Source of the DNA: Ignavibacteria bacterium
Lineage (GTDB): Bacteria > Bacteroidota > Ignavibacteria > Ignavibacteriales > Ignavibacteriaceae
Assembly (NCBI GenBank): GCA_030684555.1
Contig: JAUXVN010000086.1
Span: forward strand, 1-41,865
Direction of reading: 5' to 3'
DNA length: 41,865 nt
Every line of letters begins with the position of its first letter. Position 1 is the first letter of the stretch. The notes beneath the pieces are model-generated. The model was not told where the DNA came from. It was given only the letters and a program-made list of their open reading frames with translations, and did not search any database. The translations under genes were made by a program, and so were the position numbers. Positions 34,369-41,865 of the stretch are shown piece by piece.

Positions 34369-34593
34369 TTATTCGTTTTGATATGGACAATGTCTGCATC
34401 CTGAACCACAGCAAAAACCACGAAATTTATGATAGTAAGCAGTAAACACCGATAACCCGGACTGAGGGTCAGTATATGAAGATTTTCCATCTTCACAAGC
34501 TTGCGAGTGGATTAACCTAATCTCTTTATAAAAAGGGTTTTTTAAGTCGACCCGAATGAAGTCTGCTAAATTATTTGCTTTCTTTTCTTTCAT
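34369..34593 (-). CDS. DUF5522-like small cysteine-rich protein
   Basis: This 74-residue cytoplasmic protein ends with FRGFCCGSGCRHCPYQNE, the hallmark of a small family (DUF5522-like) found widely in Bacteroidota and in eukaryotes. The clustered cysteines (CCxxxCxxC) suggest metal or iron-sulfur binding. An earlier segment YTDPQSGLSVFTAYYH is also typical. Its function is unknown. It is the first gene of the minus-strand series and is 21 bp upstream of the YyaL-like gene, so the two are likely co-transcribed. Confidence 0.83.
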   Translation of the reverse strand: MKEKKANNLADFIRVDLKNPFYKEIRLIHSQACEDGKSSYTDPQSGLSVFTAYYHKFRGFCCGSGCRHCPYQNE

Positions 34594-34779
34594 CTCTAAA
34601 CATTAATATTTGATGCAGTTTCCGTTATTATTCTTAATTTTCAGTTGATTAAATTACTAAATAAATTTCTTTTCCTTTATACAAAACGATATACAGTACA
34701 ACAGTGAAAACATTCAAAGAGTTTCTCTATTTATGGGAAAAGAAAAGGCACATCATTTAAAACATTTTAAGGAGTTAAA

Positions 34780-35436
34780 ATGAAAAAGCGACTATTTATT
34801 TTTTTGATTATCGGATTAATCGGATCAGTCCTTAATTATGCCGGAGGTGATAAAAAAAGTATTTCCTCGGAAGAAGCATTACAAAAACTAGTTGATGGAA
34901 ATTTAAGATTTGTAAACGGTGCAAGTATTAATCCCAATCAATCTTCTCAAGACATTGAAAGACTTTCGAAAGGGCAATATCCATTTGCAATTATACTAAG
35001 CTGCTCCGATTCCAGAATCCCACCTGAAATAGTATTCGATCAAGGGCTTGGTGATTTATTTGTTATTCGTACAGCCGGAGAAGTTGTTGATTCTATAGGA
35101 ATCGGAAGTATTGAATATGCGGCAGAACATTTACACGTCTCATTAATAGTAGTTTTGGGGCATGGGAAATGCGGTGCCGTAACCGCCGCTCATTCAGATG
35201 GAGAGGTTGAAGGTTATCTAAATAAAATTGTGAACGATATCAGGAACAATATTTCTTCGGTGAATAGAGAAGAAAATAATTCATTAGAAAAAGCAATTGA
35301 TGTAAATACTAAAAGTATAACACATCAACTCAGGGAGAGTAAGCCTGTTATTTCAGAACTTGTAGAGCATGGGAAAGTAAAAGTTGTTCCGGCTTATTAC
35401 GATATCACAACGGGTAAAGTAGATTTTTTTAAATGA
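34780..35436 (+). CDS. Beta-class carbonic anhydrase, exported
   Basis: The enzyme interconverts carbon dioxide and bicarbonate. This 218-residue protein has the beta-class zinc ligands: CSDSR (Cys75, Asp77, Arg79) and GHGKCGAV (His128, Cys131), with VIRTAGEV in between. The N-terminus MKKRLFIFLIIGLIGSVLNYAG looks like a signal peptide, so it should act in the periplasm, unlike many beta-class enzymes. It has a strong ribosome-binding site (TTAAGGAG). MarC follows 15 bp later on the same strand. Confidence 0.95.
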   Translation: MKKRLFIFLIIGLIGSVLNYAGGDKKSISSEEALQKLVDGNLRFVNGASINPNQSSQDIERLSKGQYPFAIILSCSDSRIPPEIVFDQGLGDLFVIRTAGEVVDSIGIGSIEYAAEHLHVSLIVVLGHGKCGAVTAAHSDGEVEGYLNKIVNDIRNNISSVNREENNSLEKAIDVNTKSITHQLRESKPVISELVEHGKVKVVPAYYDITTGKVDFFK

Positions 35437-35451
35437 AAGTAATTAATTAAA

Positions 35452-36087
35452 ATGGAGATAGTATTTAGTTTCGGACTGCTTGCATTCACATCAATATTTA
35501 CAATGGTTAACCCGCTTGGTGTGATTCCGGTTTATACTTCTATGACATCACAGATGAGTTCGGAAGAAGCCAGGCGGGTAGCGAAAAAATCGGTATTAGT
35601 TGCATTGTTAACAATGCTGTTATTTGCATTAACGGGGAAGTTTGTTTTTGACTTTTTCCAAATCAGCGTAAACAGTTTGAGGATAGTTGGTGGAATCATA
35701 TTCTTTATGGCGGGATATGACATGCTTAATGCCAGATTAATAAGGACTAAATCAATGGAGCAAACCCAATCGGAATATGTAAACGATATTTCAATAACCC
35801 CGCTTGCAATACCGATGATTTGCGGTCCGGGAGCCATTACCGTTTCAATAGTTTTAATGAATGACGCTCATACAATTTTACTAAAGTCCGTTTTATTTTT
35901 AGTTATTATTCTTGTTGCTGTTATAACATTGATATTTCTTTTATCGGCACGAAAAATAATGAAAGCACTTGGCGACAGCGGGAACAAAGTTTTAATGAGA
36001 ATAATGGGATTAATAGTGATGGTAATAGCCGTTGAGTTTTTATTCAGCGGACTCAAACCAATTGTTAAAGAAATGTTAAGTCAATGA
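35452..36087 (+). CDS. MarC family integral membrane protein
   Basis: This 211-residue protein has six predicted membrane segments and the MarC/UPF0056 phrases: FTMVNPLGVIPVYTSMT near the start, IIFFMAGYDMLNA in the middle, and the re-entrant repeat TPLAIPMICGPGAITVSIVLM. The name comes from the multiple-antibiotic-resistance locus, but a resistance role for MarC is not supported, and its substrate is unknown. The gene sits 15 bp after the carbonic anhydrase and 27 bp before the reductase-like gene, so they probably form one operon. Confidence 0.94.
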   Translation: MEIVFSFGLLAFTSIFTMVNPLGVIPVYTSMTSQMSSEEARRVAKKSVLVALLTMLLFALTGKFVFDFFQISVNSLRIVGGIIFFMAGYDMLNARLIRTKSMEQTQSEYVNDISITPLAIPMICGPGAITVSIVLMNDAHTILLKSVLFLVIILVAVITLIFLLSARKIMKALGDSGNKVLMRIMGLIVMVIAVEFLFSGLKPIVKEMLSQ

Positions 36088-36114
36088 AATTAGATAAAAA
36101 ATTTTAATAGATTT

Positions 36115-36759
36115 ATGAATGCAGTATTAATAGGCGCAACCGGCTTAATCGGAAATGAACTCTTAAATTCTTTATTAGAAGATAATCGTTATAATAAAGT
36201 AATAGCTTTAACACGAAAGCCGCTTCAACCCCATGCCAAGTTAGAGAATCACCTTATTAAATTTGATGTGATGGAAGAGTATAGTAAACTATGCGTTGGA
36301 GATCATTTCTATTGTGCTTTGGGAACGACAATAAAACAGGCTGGAAGCAAAGAATATTTTTATAGAGTAGATTATTCTTATGTTTATGAATTTGCCAAAA
36401 TTGCTAAACAACACCTTGCAGAAAGATTTCTTATTGTAAGTTCTCAAGGAGCTAATGCCGCATCGTCTATTTTTTATCCAAAAGTTAAGGGGGAAATAGA
36501 AGCAGCAATAAAAGAGTTGGGGTTGGTTAGTACATCAATTTTTCGTCCTTCACTTCTGCTTGGAAATAGAAAAGAGTATAGAAGCGGAGAAGAATTCGGT
36601 AAGAAGATGATGTCGGTTATATCATTTCTAATTCCTTTAAAATATAAACCGATTCACGCTTCGGTGGTTGCGTCGGCAATGATAAACGCTGCATTTAATC
36701 AAGCTGAAAAAAATAAGATTTATGAATCAGATGAAATACAAGAACTGGGGAAAGCATAA
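36115..36759 (+). CDS. NAD(P)-binding oxidoreductase/epimerase-like protein (HTATIP2-like)
   Basis: This 214-residue protein is an atypical short-chain dehydrogenase with Rossmann fold. The nucleotide-binding loop AVLIGATGLIGNELL is at the N-terminus, HFYCALGTTIKQAGSKEYFYRVDYSY in the middle, and the catalytic-like FLIVSSQGANAASSIFYPKVKGEIE gives the Ser, Tyr and Lys triad. SIFRPSLLLGNRKEYRSGE follows. This matches the HTATIP2/Oxidored-like NAD(P)H-binding family. The substrate is unknown. Its 3' end overlaps the start of the GxGYxYP-like gene by up to 38 bases. Confidence 0.9.
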   Translation: MNAVLIGATGLIGNELLNSLLEDNRYNKVIALTRKPLQPHAKLENHLIKFDVMEEYSKLCVGDHFYCALGTTIKQAGSKEYFYRVDYSYVYEFAKIAKQHLAERFLIVSSQGANAASSIFYPKVKGEIEAAIKELGLVSTSIFRPSLLLGNRKEYRSGEEFGKKMMSVISFLIPLKYKPIHASVVASAMINAAFNQAEKNKIYESDEIQELGKA

Positions 36760-38815
36760 ATTATTCTCGTCGAAGGTGATTTTTTTTCTTTTAGTTTTAG
36801 TCTCACAAACCAAAGCTTATGATGCTGTCTTTTACAATATGTCAGCATCGCCATGGTATGATAAACTTATCGCTATGACACTTGCCGGAATTGTTAATCG
36901 TGATTCGTCACAGTTATACTTATCTAATGTTTATGAAACCTGGAGCTACAATCAAACTGACGAGCGATGGGCTGAAATTTATGCACAAAAAGGGAATGTA
37001 ATTTTTGATACTGTAAAAACAATTCCGCAACTTCTTACAAAATTCTCTTCTTATATTGGAGGAGGAATCTCATTTGATCAAAATGCAACCTTCGGAAACT
37101 TTACTGGACAATCATTCCGATGGCAGGCTGAATATGCAGCATTGATTGGCGGCTTATCGAATAGATTACCCGTTACCCCGCAATTAGCACAACTATATGG
37201 TTTAAACTTAACCGATTCTGTTTTTATTACAGATTACTTTGATGGTGATTCTCCCAAATGGGTTACGGGAAAACTCGAACTTTCTTCACATATCTGGAAT
37301 TCCATTTCAACTAACAGTGAAACAAGATATTTAGCACTGCTTGATTGGGGAATTAATAATCTTCTCCCATTATGTAACCCGAATAAATTCTACATTCGTG
37401 AATTAACTGATTTTACAATTAAACACAGAATGTTTCAGGTAAATTTAGCAGGAACAGATGCTCTCGATTTTAACTCGCTTCCTTCTCAACGGGCTGATAT
37501 TATCGAGCGGGTACTGAATTATCTGCAATCAAAAAATCAGAATAAAATATTTCACATTTACGGATGGATGCATCCCGAGCCGTTAACACAATGGTTTGCC
37601 TGCTTTGGTGCAAGTTTTCATGAAACCTTAATGGGAAATCTTTCGTGGCATACATCATTTCCGCTTGAGGAGCGGCAATTTATTCCCAAATCTTCTGTTG
37701 ATGAAGATACGATTACGTTATCGAACAAATTTTACATTCTGTTTATAAGCTCTGAAGGAGATGCCGCAAATTGGGTTATGAGTTTTCAATCCGGCGCATG
37801 GCTTTCAGCATCGCGTGGATTGAATGCCGTAGGCTGGGGATGGAATTTTTATCTATTTAATGAAGCTCCTTTTGTAGCTGCATATTATTACGATTCGGCA
37901 ACACCAAAAGATGGTTTTTTAAGTGTTACATCTCCGCTCGGTTATGCTTATCCCGACTTATGGGGAAGTAATTTTTTCAGTAATGCTGTTGACTCTACGC
38001 GCTCATTAATGGATAAATTCAACATTAACAATATTTATGGTTATAAACATTACGCTCCCGGTTATTCGACTATGTACAGAGGGAAAACAATTTACAACAG
38101 TTTTCAATTTCAGAAGTATGCCGATTTTCAAACTGCTATCGGTGCAAAGTTAACGATGATATTTGATCCAATGCTGCCGACACAAACACCGAACACTCAA
38201 TACGGTGCACTTCTTTTTAATCATGTAAATGACGGTTCTTTTTACGGGAACGCTTCTGATCTTCAGACTTTTGCAAACACAATTTTGAACAACATAAAAC
38301 TAAAACAAAAACCGGGATTTATTTTAGCTGGTTACCAACGATTCAGACAAGAAGAATTTTATTCACGCCCTTCTCCGTCAACTTCAGATATTTCATTATC
38401 AAGATTAAACACGTTGATTTCTTATATCAAAGCTGATCCAACAGTCGGGAATGATGTTGAAGTTGTAACTCCTGAACTGTTTTCAGCATTGATGAGAAAG
38501 AAGTTGGGAATTAGTAATATACCAAACGAAACGGATGCCCCTTCTTCATTTGCATTGATGCAAAACTACCCGAACCCATTTAATCCTTCTACCACCATTT
38601 GTTATGCAATAGCTGAAAGGCAAAATGTAACTATGAAAGTTTATGATATCCTTGGTAAAGAAATCGTAACTCTGTTAAATGAAGAAAAAGATGCCGGATA
38701 CTATCAGATAGAGTTTGATGCAGAAAAATATAGCTTAGCATCAGGAGTTTATTTCTGTGAATTGATATTGAATAATAATATTTCAAAAAAAATAAAAATC
38801 GTTTACTTAAAGTAA
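36722..38815 (+). CDS. Secreted GxGYxYP-like protein with T9SS sorting domain
   Basis: The frame has 697 codons. The signal peptide (FSSKVIFFLLVLVSQTKAYD) suggests the second Met (ATG at 36731) as the true start, so the overlap with the upstream reductase gene is about 29-38 bases. The body has the features of the GxGYxYP family of putative glycoside hydrolases: SPWYDKLIAMTLAGIVNRD near the start and VTSPLGYAYPDLWGSNFF in the catalytic-like part. The last 90 residues (from LMQNYPNPFNPSTTICY) are a type A T9SS sorting domain ending KKIKIVYLK, so the product is exported through the outer membrane and probably attached to the surface. Its carbohydrate target is unknown. Confidence 0.82.
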   Translation: MNQMKYKNWGKHKLFSSKVIFFLLVLVSQTKAYDAVFYNMSASPWYDKLIAMTLAGIVNRDSSQLYLSNVYETWSYNQTDERWAEIYAQKGNVIFDTVKTIPQLLTKFSSYIGGGISFDQNATFGNFTGQSFRWQAEYAALIGGLSNRLPVTPQLAQLYGLNLTDSVFITDYFDGDSPKWVTGKLELSSHIWNSISTNSETRYLALLDWGINNLLPLCNPNKFYIRELTDFTIKHRMFQVNLAGTDALDFNSLPSQRADIIERVLNYLQSKNQNKIFHIYGWMHPEPLTQWFACFGASFHETLMGNLSWHTSFPLEERQFIPKSSVDEDTITLSNKFYILFISSEGDAANWVMSFQSGAWLSASRGLNAVGWGWNFYLFNEAPFVAAYYYDSATPKDGFLSVTSPLGYAYPDLWGSNFFSNAVDSTRSLMDKFNINNIYGYKHYAPGYSTMYRGKTIYNSFQFQKYADFQTAIGAKLTMIFDPMLPTQTPNTQYGALLFNHVNDGSFYGNASDLQTFANTILNNIKLKQKPGFILAGYQRFRQEEFYSRPSPSTSDISLSRLNTLISYIKADPTVGNDVEVVTPELFSALMRKKLGISNIPNETDAPSSFALMQNYPNPFNPSTTICYAIAERQNVTMKVYDILGKEIVTLLNEEKDAGYYQIEFDAEKYSLASGVYFCELILNNNISKKIKIVYLK
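38561..38812 (+). repeat. T9SS sorting-domain coding repeat, copy 1
   Basis: This segment encodes the QNYPNPFNP to KIKIVYLK tail and is largely the same at DNA level as 39889-40140 and 41542-41793. It is the most diverged of the three (for example AGAAAAATATAGCTTA in place of CTAAATATAACCTT). The likeness at DNA level shows recent sharing by duplication or gene conversion. Confidence 0.85.
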
Positions 38816-38826
38816 AGAGGCAGTTT

Positions 38827-40143
38827 ATGAAAAAATTAATAACCTTTATAGTAACACTTTCCGCAGCAGTGATACCACAATCCCTTGATTCCATTCCTTT
38901 TGAATACTGGAAAGTAAGCGACTTTGGGATGGCATTTGAGGTTGAAGCTAAAGATAAATTTAATTCTCAAGGTAGTATATCTCAAGATTGGATGCCTTTG
39001 GCTTTAGGAAATAAATGGCAGTATATTAAAACAACAGCTGAATATCCTTTTAATAATCCAACAAACAATATATCTACAGATTCTGTAAACGAAAAAATTA
39101 TAATTAATGGCTTAGAATACTTTAAGATCAATTCAAGTATTTACAGATATAATAAGGATTTGCAAATCCTTTATTATAGGGCCAATGATGATAGTGATTA
39201 TGTTATAATAGATTTTACTAAACCTCCTGGTTATCAGTATTCTCGACCTCCATTTTACAATTGCACAATTAAACAAGGAAATGCTACCTTATTTGATTCA
39301 GTACAATTTTATAAAGGATATAGTTATTGGTGGATTTATGGTCATGGAGAAGAAAGATATTCAAGAAATATCGGAAAGTTTTATTCTTATGGTTGGTCAG
39401 ATGTGTCAGGACACCCTCCTTATGAAAGCACTTCAGTATTAATTGAAACGATTCTTTTTGATTCAACCGAAATAAGGTATTATGCTTACAATAATTACCC
39501 TGAGATAATGATTACTCCTATATTAAAAATATCAAATCCAAATTTCGAATTAAATTTTTCTGTAATGCATATGTATACTAAAAATAACTTTAGCTTTATT
39601 GATTCAGTAATAATGTATTCTCATTATTCAAAGGAAGATTCAATTATCAATATCGCTCCAGTTTTAGCAATTAATCAACCAATAAATTCCAAGAATTACA
39701 CTGTGACGACAATATTAAATATGGGCTTACTCGCTGATGGATTTAATTATAACTATCGTTTTACTTCGAAAGATAAACATTTGATACCAAAATATGATTT
39801 TTCTCCTGACTCAGGTTATTTTGTAGCTATCTTTGATTCATTAACTGATGTTAGAGAGGAAAGTTTTATAAAGAGTTTTAAACTGGATCAAAACTACCCC
39901 AACCCCTTCAATCCTTTTACCACCATTCGTTATGCAATAGCTGAAAGACAAAATGTAACTATGAAAGTTTATGATATACTCGGGAAAGAGGTTGTAACTC
40001 TGTTAAATGAAGAAAAACATGCCGGATACTATCAGATAGATTTTGATCCTGCTAAATATAACCTTGCATCGGGAGTTTATTTCTGTGAATTAAGATTGAA
40101 TAATGTTCCTTCAAATAAAATAAAAATGATTTATTTAAAGTAG
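38827..40143 (+). CDS. Secreted protein with T9SS sorting domain; chimeric N-terminus
   Basis: This 438-residue protein has a signal peptide (MKKLITFIVTLSAAVIPQS). A 30-residue stretch follows (DSIPFEYWKVSDFGMAFEVE) that is homologous to the start of the FG-GAP gene at 40165, but then the sequence changes abruptly to an unrelated beta-rich body beginning WMPLALGNKWQYIKT. That phrase opens many secreted proteins of this group. The last 90 residues are a type A T9SS sorting domain (QNYPNPFNPFTTIRY to KIKMIYLK). I see no enzyme motif in the body. The switch from FG-GAP start to GNKWQY body points to domain shuffling within the family. Confidence 0.85.
   Translation: MKKLITFIVTLSAAVIPQSLDSIPFEYWKVSDFGMAFEVEAKDKFNSQGSISQDWMPLALGNKWQYIKTTAEYPFNNPTNNISTDSVNEKIIINGLEYFKINSSIYRYNKDLQILYYRANDDSDYVIIDFTKPPGYQYSRPPFYNCTIKQGNATLFDSVQFYKGYSYWWIYGHGEERYSRNIGKFYSYGWSDVSGHPPYESTSVLIETILFDSTEIRYYAYNNYPEIMITPILKISNPNFELNFSVMHMYTKNNFSFIDSVIMYSHYSKEDSIINIAPVLAINQPINSKNYTVTTILNMGLLADGFNYNYRFTSKDKHLIPKYDFSPDSGYFVAIFDSLTDVREESFIKSFKLDQNYPNPFNPFTTIRYAIAERQNVTMKVYDILGKEVVTLLNEEKHAGYYQIDFDPAKYNLASGVYFCELRLNNVPSNKIKMIYLK
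39889..40140 (+). repeat. T9SS sorting-domain coding repeat, copy 2
   Basis: This copy is nearly the same as copy 3 (41542-41793) over about 250 bases, with only scattered changes. From 40114 on it is identical through the stop codon, the intergenic spacer and the start of the next gene. Confidence 0.9.
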
Positions 40144-40212
40144 GAAAACAAGAAAGAGGAAATTATGAAACAGCCATTAATTTTTATAATAATACTTTCG
40201 CTAAAGCTATCT
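40114..40212 (+). repeat. 99-bp exact direct repeat, copy 1
   Basis: These 99 bases cover the last codons of one gene, the stop, the 21-bp spacer with its ribosome-binding site (GAAAGAGGAAATT) and the first 16 codons of the next. They recur without change at 41767-41865, offset 1653, and the match continues to the window edge, so the true repeat is longer. Confidence 0.95.
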
Positions 40213-41796
40213 GCCCAATCTCCTGATTTTATTCCCTTTGAGTATTGGCGTGTAAGCGGCTTTGGAATGGCATTTAATGTTGAGGTGCACGATATAAACC
40301 GGGATGGAAAGCCAGATATAATAGTAGGCAACTGGAATGACACTTATGTTTACTTTGGAGGAGCAGGAGTACTTGACTCCACTGTAGATGTAGTTTATAC
40401 CGGCAGAATGCTTGCAGTATGCGACTATAACGGGGATGGATTTAAGGATATGATAACAATGCACTTAACTAACTATGACAGCAGCAGGTTTGACTATGAT
40501 GGAGAGATACTTTTTTACTGGGGAAGTGATACAACTGAACTTGCAATAGATACTATACCCGGTTACTCAATACCTTTGCCTACTTTATACCCAACAAGGG
40601 AAGGGTTCTCCGTAGGAGTTGGTAAAACAGGAGTTGAAACTGGTGACTTAAATAATGATGGGAAATGTGATATAATTATAAATTCTCCATCCTATCCTAT
40701 TCAAAGCACGTATGGTAAAGTATATATATATATGGGAGATGAAATTCCACCCGATACGGCAAGTTATTCAATCGAAGGTTTTTTATCTCCAATTCAAGTA
40801 TTAAGCTATGGAAATTTTTTTCAAATAAGTGATATTAATAAAGATGGTTATGATGATTTATTACTTAGTGCTAGAATATTTACAACAATTCCCAATCCTA
40901 AAGATAGCTTAGATGTACTTTATATATATATGGGCAATGAAAATTTTGCCTTCATTTACGGTGAGGAATCATTCAAATACGAGTCTCTATTAAAAAATTC
41001 AAACTATTCCTATGGCTGGTTTAACTGGATATTTTCTTTATTGGATGTAAACGGGTCTGGCATTCCTGATTTAGTCATAAATCATTATCATAAAGATTCA
41101 ACAAACCATGTTCATTTTGGCTCAACAAATGAAATTGATACAATACCTTCTTTCTATATAACAGATCCTGATACTACAAATTCTGATATAATTGTGGGTG
41201 CTGTTGCCCATGACATAGGTGATTTTAATAATGATGGATACAATGACTTTATATTAACACCATCATATTACAAATCATTTAGTCTTCATTTAGGTGGACC
41301 GCGATTAAGTAATAGAAACCCTTATGGAATGAGAGGATTATTAGAGGCACATTCAACTTTCCCGAGCAAAGCACTAAACTGTGATGATCAGAACGGAGAT
41401 GGAGTAAAAGATTTCGTAGCTACTGCAAACCCTTACAGTAAGGATCGCTTGGGTTATGTTTTAATATTTCTTGGTGATCCAACAATAGTTACAAATGTTG
41501 ACATCCCTGTAAGAGAAAAATCAGTAAGCTTCAGTTTGCTGCAGAATTACCCTAACCCGTTTAATCCTTTTACCACCATTCGGTATGCAATAGCTGGGAG
41601 GCAAAATGTAACTATGAAAGTTTATGATATACTCGGGAAAGAGGTTGTAACTCTGTTAAATGAAGAAAAAGATGCCGGATACTATCAGATAGAGTTTGAT
41701 CCTGCTAAATATAACCTTGCATCGGGAGTTTATTTCTGTGAATTGAGATTGAATAATAATATTTCGAATAAAATAAAAATGATTTATTTAAAGTAG
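40165..41796 (+). CDS. Secreted FG-GAP/VCBS repeat protein with T9SS sorting domain
   Basis: This 543-residue protein has a signal peptide (MKQPLIFIIILSLKLSAQS). About seven FG-GAP-type calcium-binding blades of a seven-bladed propeller follow, each with a Dx[DN]xDG-like loop: DINRDGKPDIIVG, DYNGDGFKDM, DLNNDGKCDI, DINKDGYDDL, DVNGSGIPDL, DFNNDGYNDF and DQNGDGVKDF. The last 90 residues are a type A T9SS sorting domain (LLQNYPNPFNPFTTIRY onward). Such proteins are surface-exposed and bind ligands or act as structural or adhesive proteins. No catalytic domain is seen. The next gene begins with the same 16 codons. Confidence 0.93.
   Translation: MKQPLIFIIILSLKLSAQSPDFIPFEYWRVSGFGMAFNVEVHDINRDGKPDIIVGNWNDTYVYFGGAGVLDSTVDVVYTGRMLAVCDYNGDGFKDMITMHLTNYDSSRFDYDGEILFYWGSDTTELAIDTIPGYSIPLPTLYPTREGFSVGVGKTGVETGDLNNDGKCDIIINSPSYPIQSTYGKVYIYMGDEIPPDTASYSIEGFLSPIQVLSYGNFFQISDINKDGYDDLLLSARIFTTIPNPKDSLDVLYIYMGNENFAFIYGEESFKYESLLKNSNYSYGWFNWIFSLLDVNGSGIPDLVINHYHKDSTNHVHFGSTNEIDTIPSFYITDPDTTNSDIIVGAVAHDIGDFNNDGYNDFILTPSYYKSFSLHLGGPRLSNRNPYGMRGLLEAHSTFPSKALNCDDQNGDGVKDFVATANPYSKDRLGYVLIFLGDPTIVTNVDIPVREKSVSFSLLQNYPNPFNPFTTIRYAIAGRQNVTMKVYDILGKEVVTLLNEEKDAGYYQIEFDPAKYNLASGVYFCELRLNNNISNKIKMIYLK
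41542..41793 (+). repeat. T9SS sorting-domain coding repeat, copy 3
   Basis: This is the third copy of the roughly 250-bp segment encoding the T9SS tail. It is nearly identical to copy 2 and clearly related to copy 1. Confidence 0.9.
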
Positions 41797-41865
41797 GAAA
41801 ACAAGAAAGAGGAAATTATGAAACAGCCATTAATTTTTATAATAATACTTTCGCTAAAGCTATCT
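41767..41865 (+). repeat. 99-bp exact direct repeat, copy 2 (cut by window end)
   Basis: This is identical to 40114-40212 through the last base of the window. It shows that another gene of the same family starts here. Confidence 0.95.
41818..41865 (+). CDS. Start of another FG-GAP-family secreted protein (cut by window end)
   Basis: The first 16 codons (MKQPLIFIIILSLKLS) are the same at DNA level as the start of the gene at 40165, with the same spacer and ribosome-binding site. Only the signal peptide is visible, so it could be another FG-GAP protein or a further chimera. The tandem position supports local duplication. Confidence 0.85.
   Translation, partial: MKQPLIFIIILSLKLS

Overview
The window is AT-rich bacterial chromosome. 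The best guess for the source is the Ignavibacteria/Chlorobi side of the Bacteroidota. Several secreted proteins end in a type A sorting domain of the type IX secretion system (an LxQNYPNPFNP...TxIxY core, then MKVYDILGKE and an SGVYFCEL...K end). The rest fits a Gram-negative cell with a rich outer membrane: beta-barrel-like proteins starting MKKxxF and cut after a final SQ or AQ, a heptosyltransferase-like glycosyltransferase, ClpB and SppA. No rRNA, intact tRNA, IS element, phage module or CRISPR array was seen.

Layout. 1-449: 5' part of a lipoprotein gene on the minus strand. 817-2734: an Lrp/AsnC regulator and type I glutamine synthetase, closed by a bidirectional terminator. 2809-4799 (minus): YceI, pirin and a MarR regulator, with two palindromes sharing the core TTTTAA-N2-TTAAAA. 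5025-5204: a 59-residue helix-turn-helix protein. 5463-7865: an 800-residue SppA protease with an extra N-terminal barrel-like region. 7891-13045: an accessory-looking run of small plus-strand genes (DUF1569, three VOC-fold proteins, CYTH, di-haem cytochrome c, YdeI) mixed with remnants of SRPBCC-like and cupin genes. 13199-21116: a TlpA-type thioredoxin protein, a family 9 glycosyltransferase, ClpB and a large outer-membrane protein.

21192-31290 (minus) is the most interesting part. It is a tightly packed operon, in transcription order: a four-zinc-ribbon protein, a membrane Ser/Thr kinase, a 1391-residue protein with five tandem CbxX/CfqX-type AAA+ modules and a zinc ribbon, an FHA protein with a zinc ribbon, a PP2C phosphatase, and a GIY-YIG/DUF123 protein. 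Kinase, phosphatase and FHA reader together make a complete phosphothreonine circuit. The short motif DKTVR occurs three times, plus one DSTVR variant, at the kinase N-terminus and once at the extreme C-terminus of the FHA protein, which suggests a common phospho-acceptor or FHA ligand. No type VI secretion genes are present, so the likely effector is the AAA+ machine. I regard this as the candidate undescribed system. Upstream and possibly co-transcribed are a small barrel-like protein, a YyaL/DUF255 thioredoxin-domain protein and a short cysteine-rich protein.

34780-41865 (plus) holds a periplasmic beta-carbonic anhydrase, a MarC membrane protein, a Rossmann-fold reductase and then a series of T9SS-exported proteins: a GxGYxYP-like protein, a chimeric protein, an FG-GAP protein, and the start of another copy of the FG-GAP gene cut by the window edge. 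The last genes share near-identical 5' and 3' ends around different middles, a modular, recombining family.
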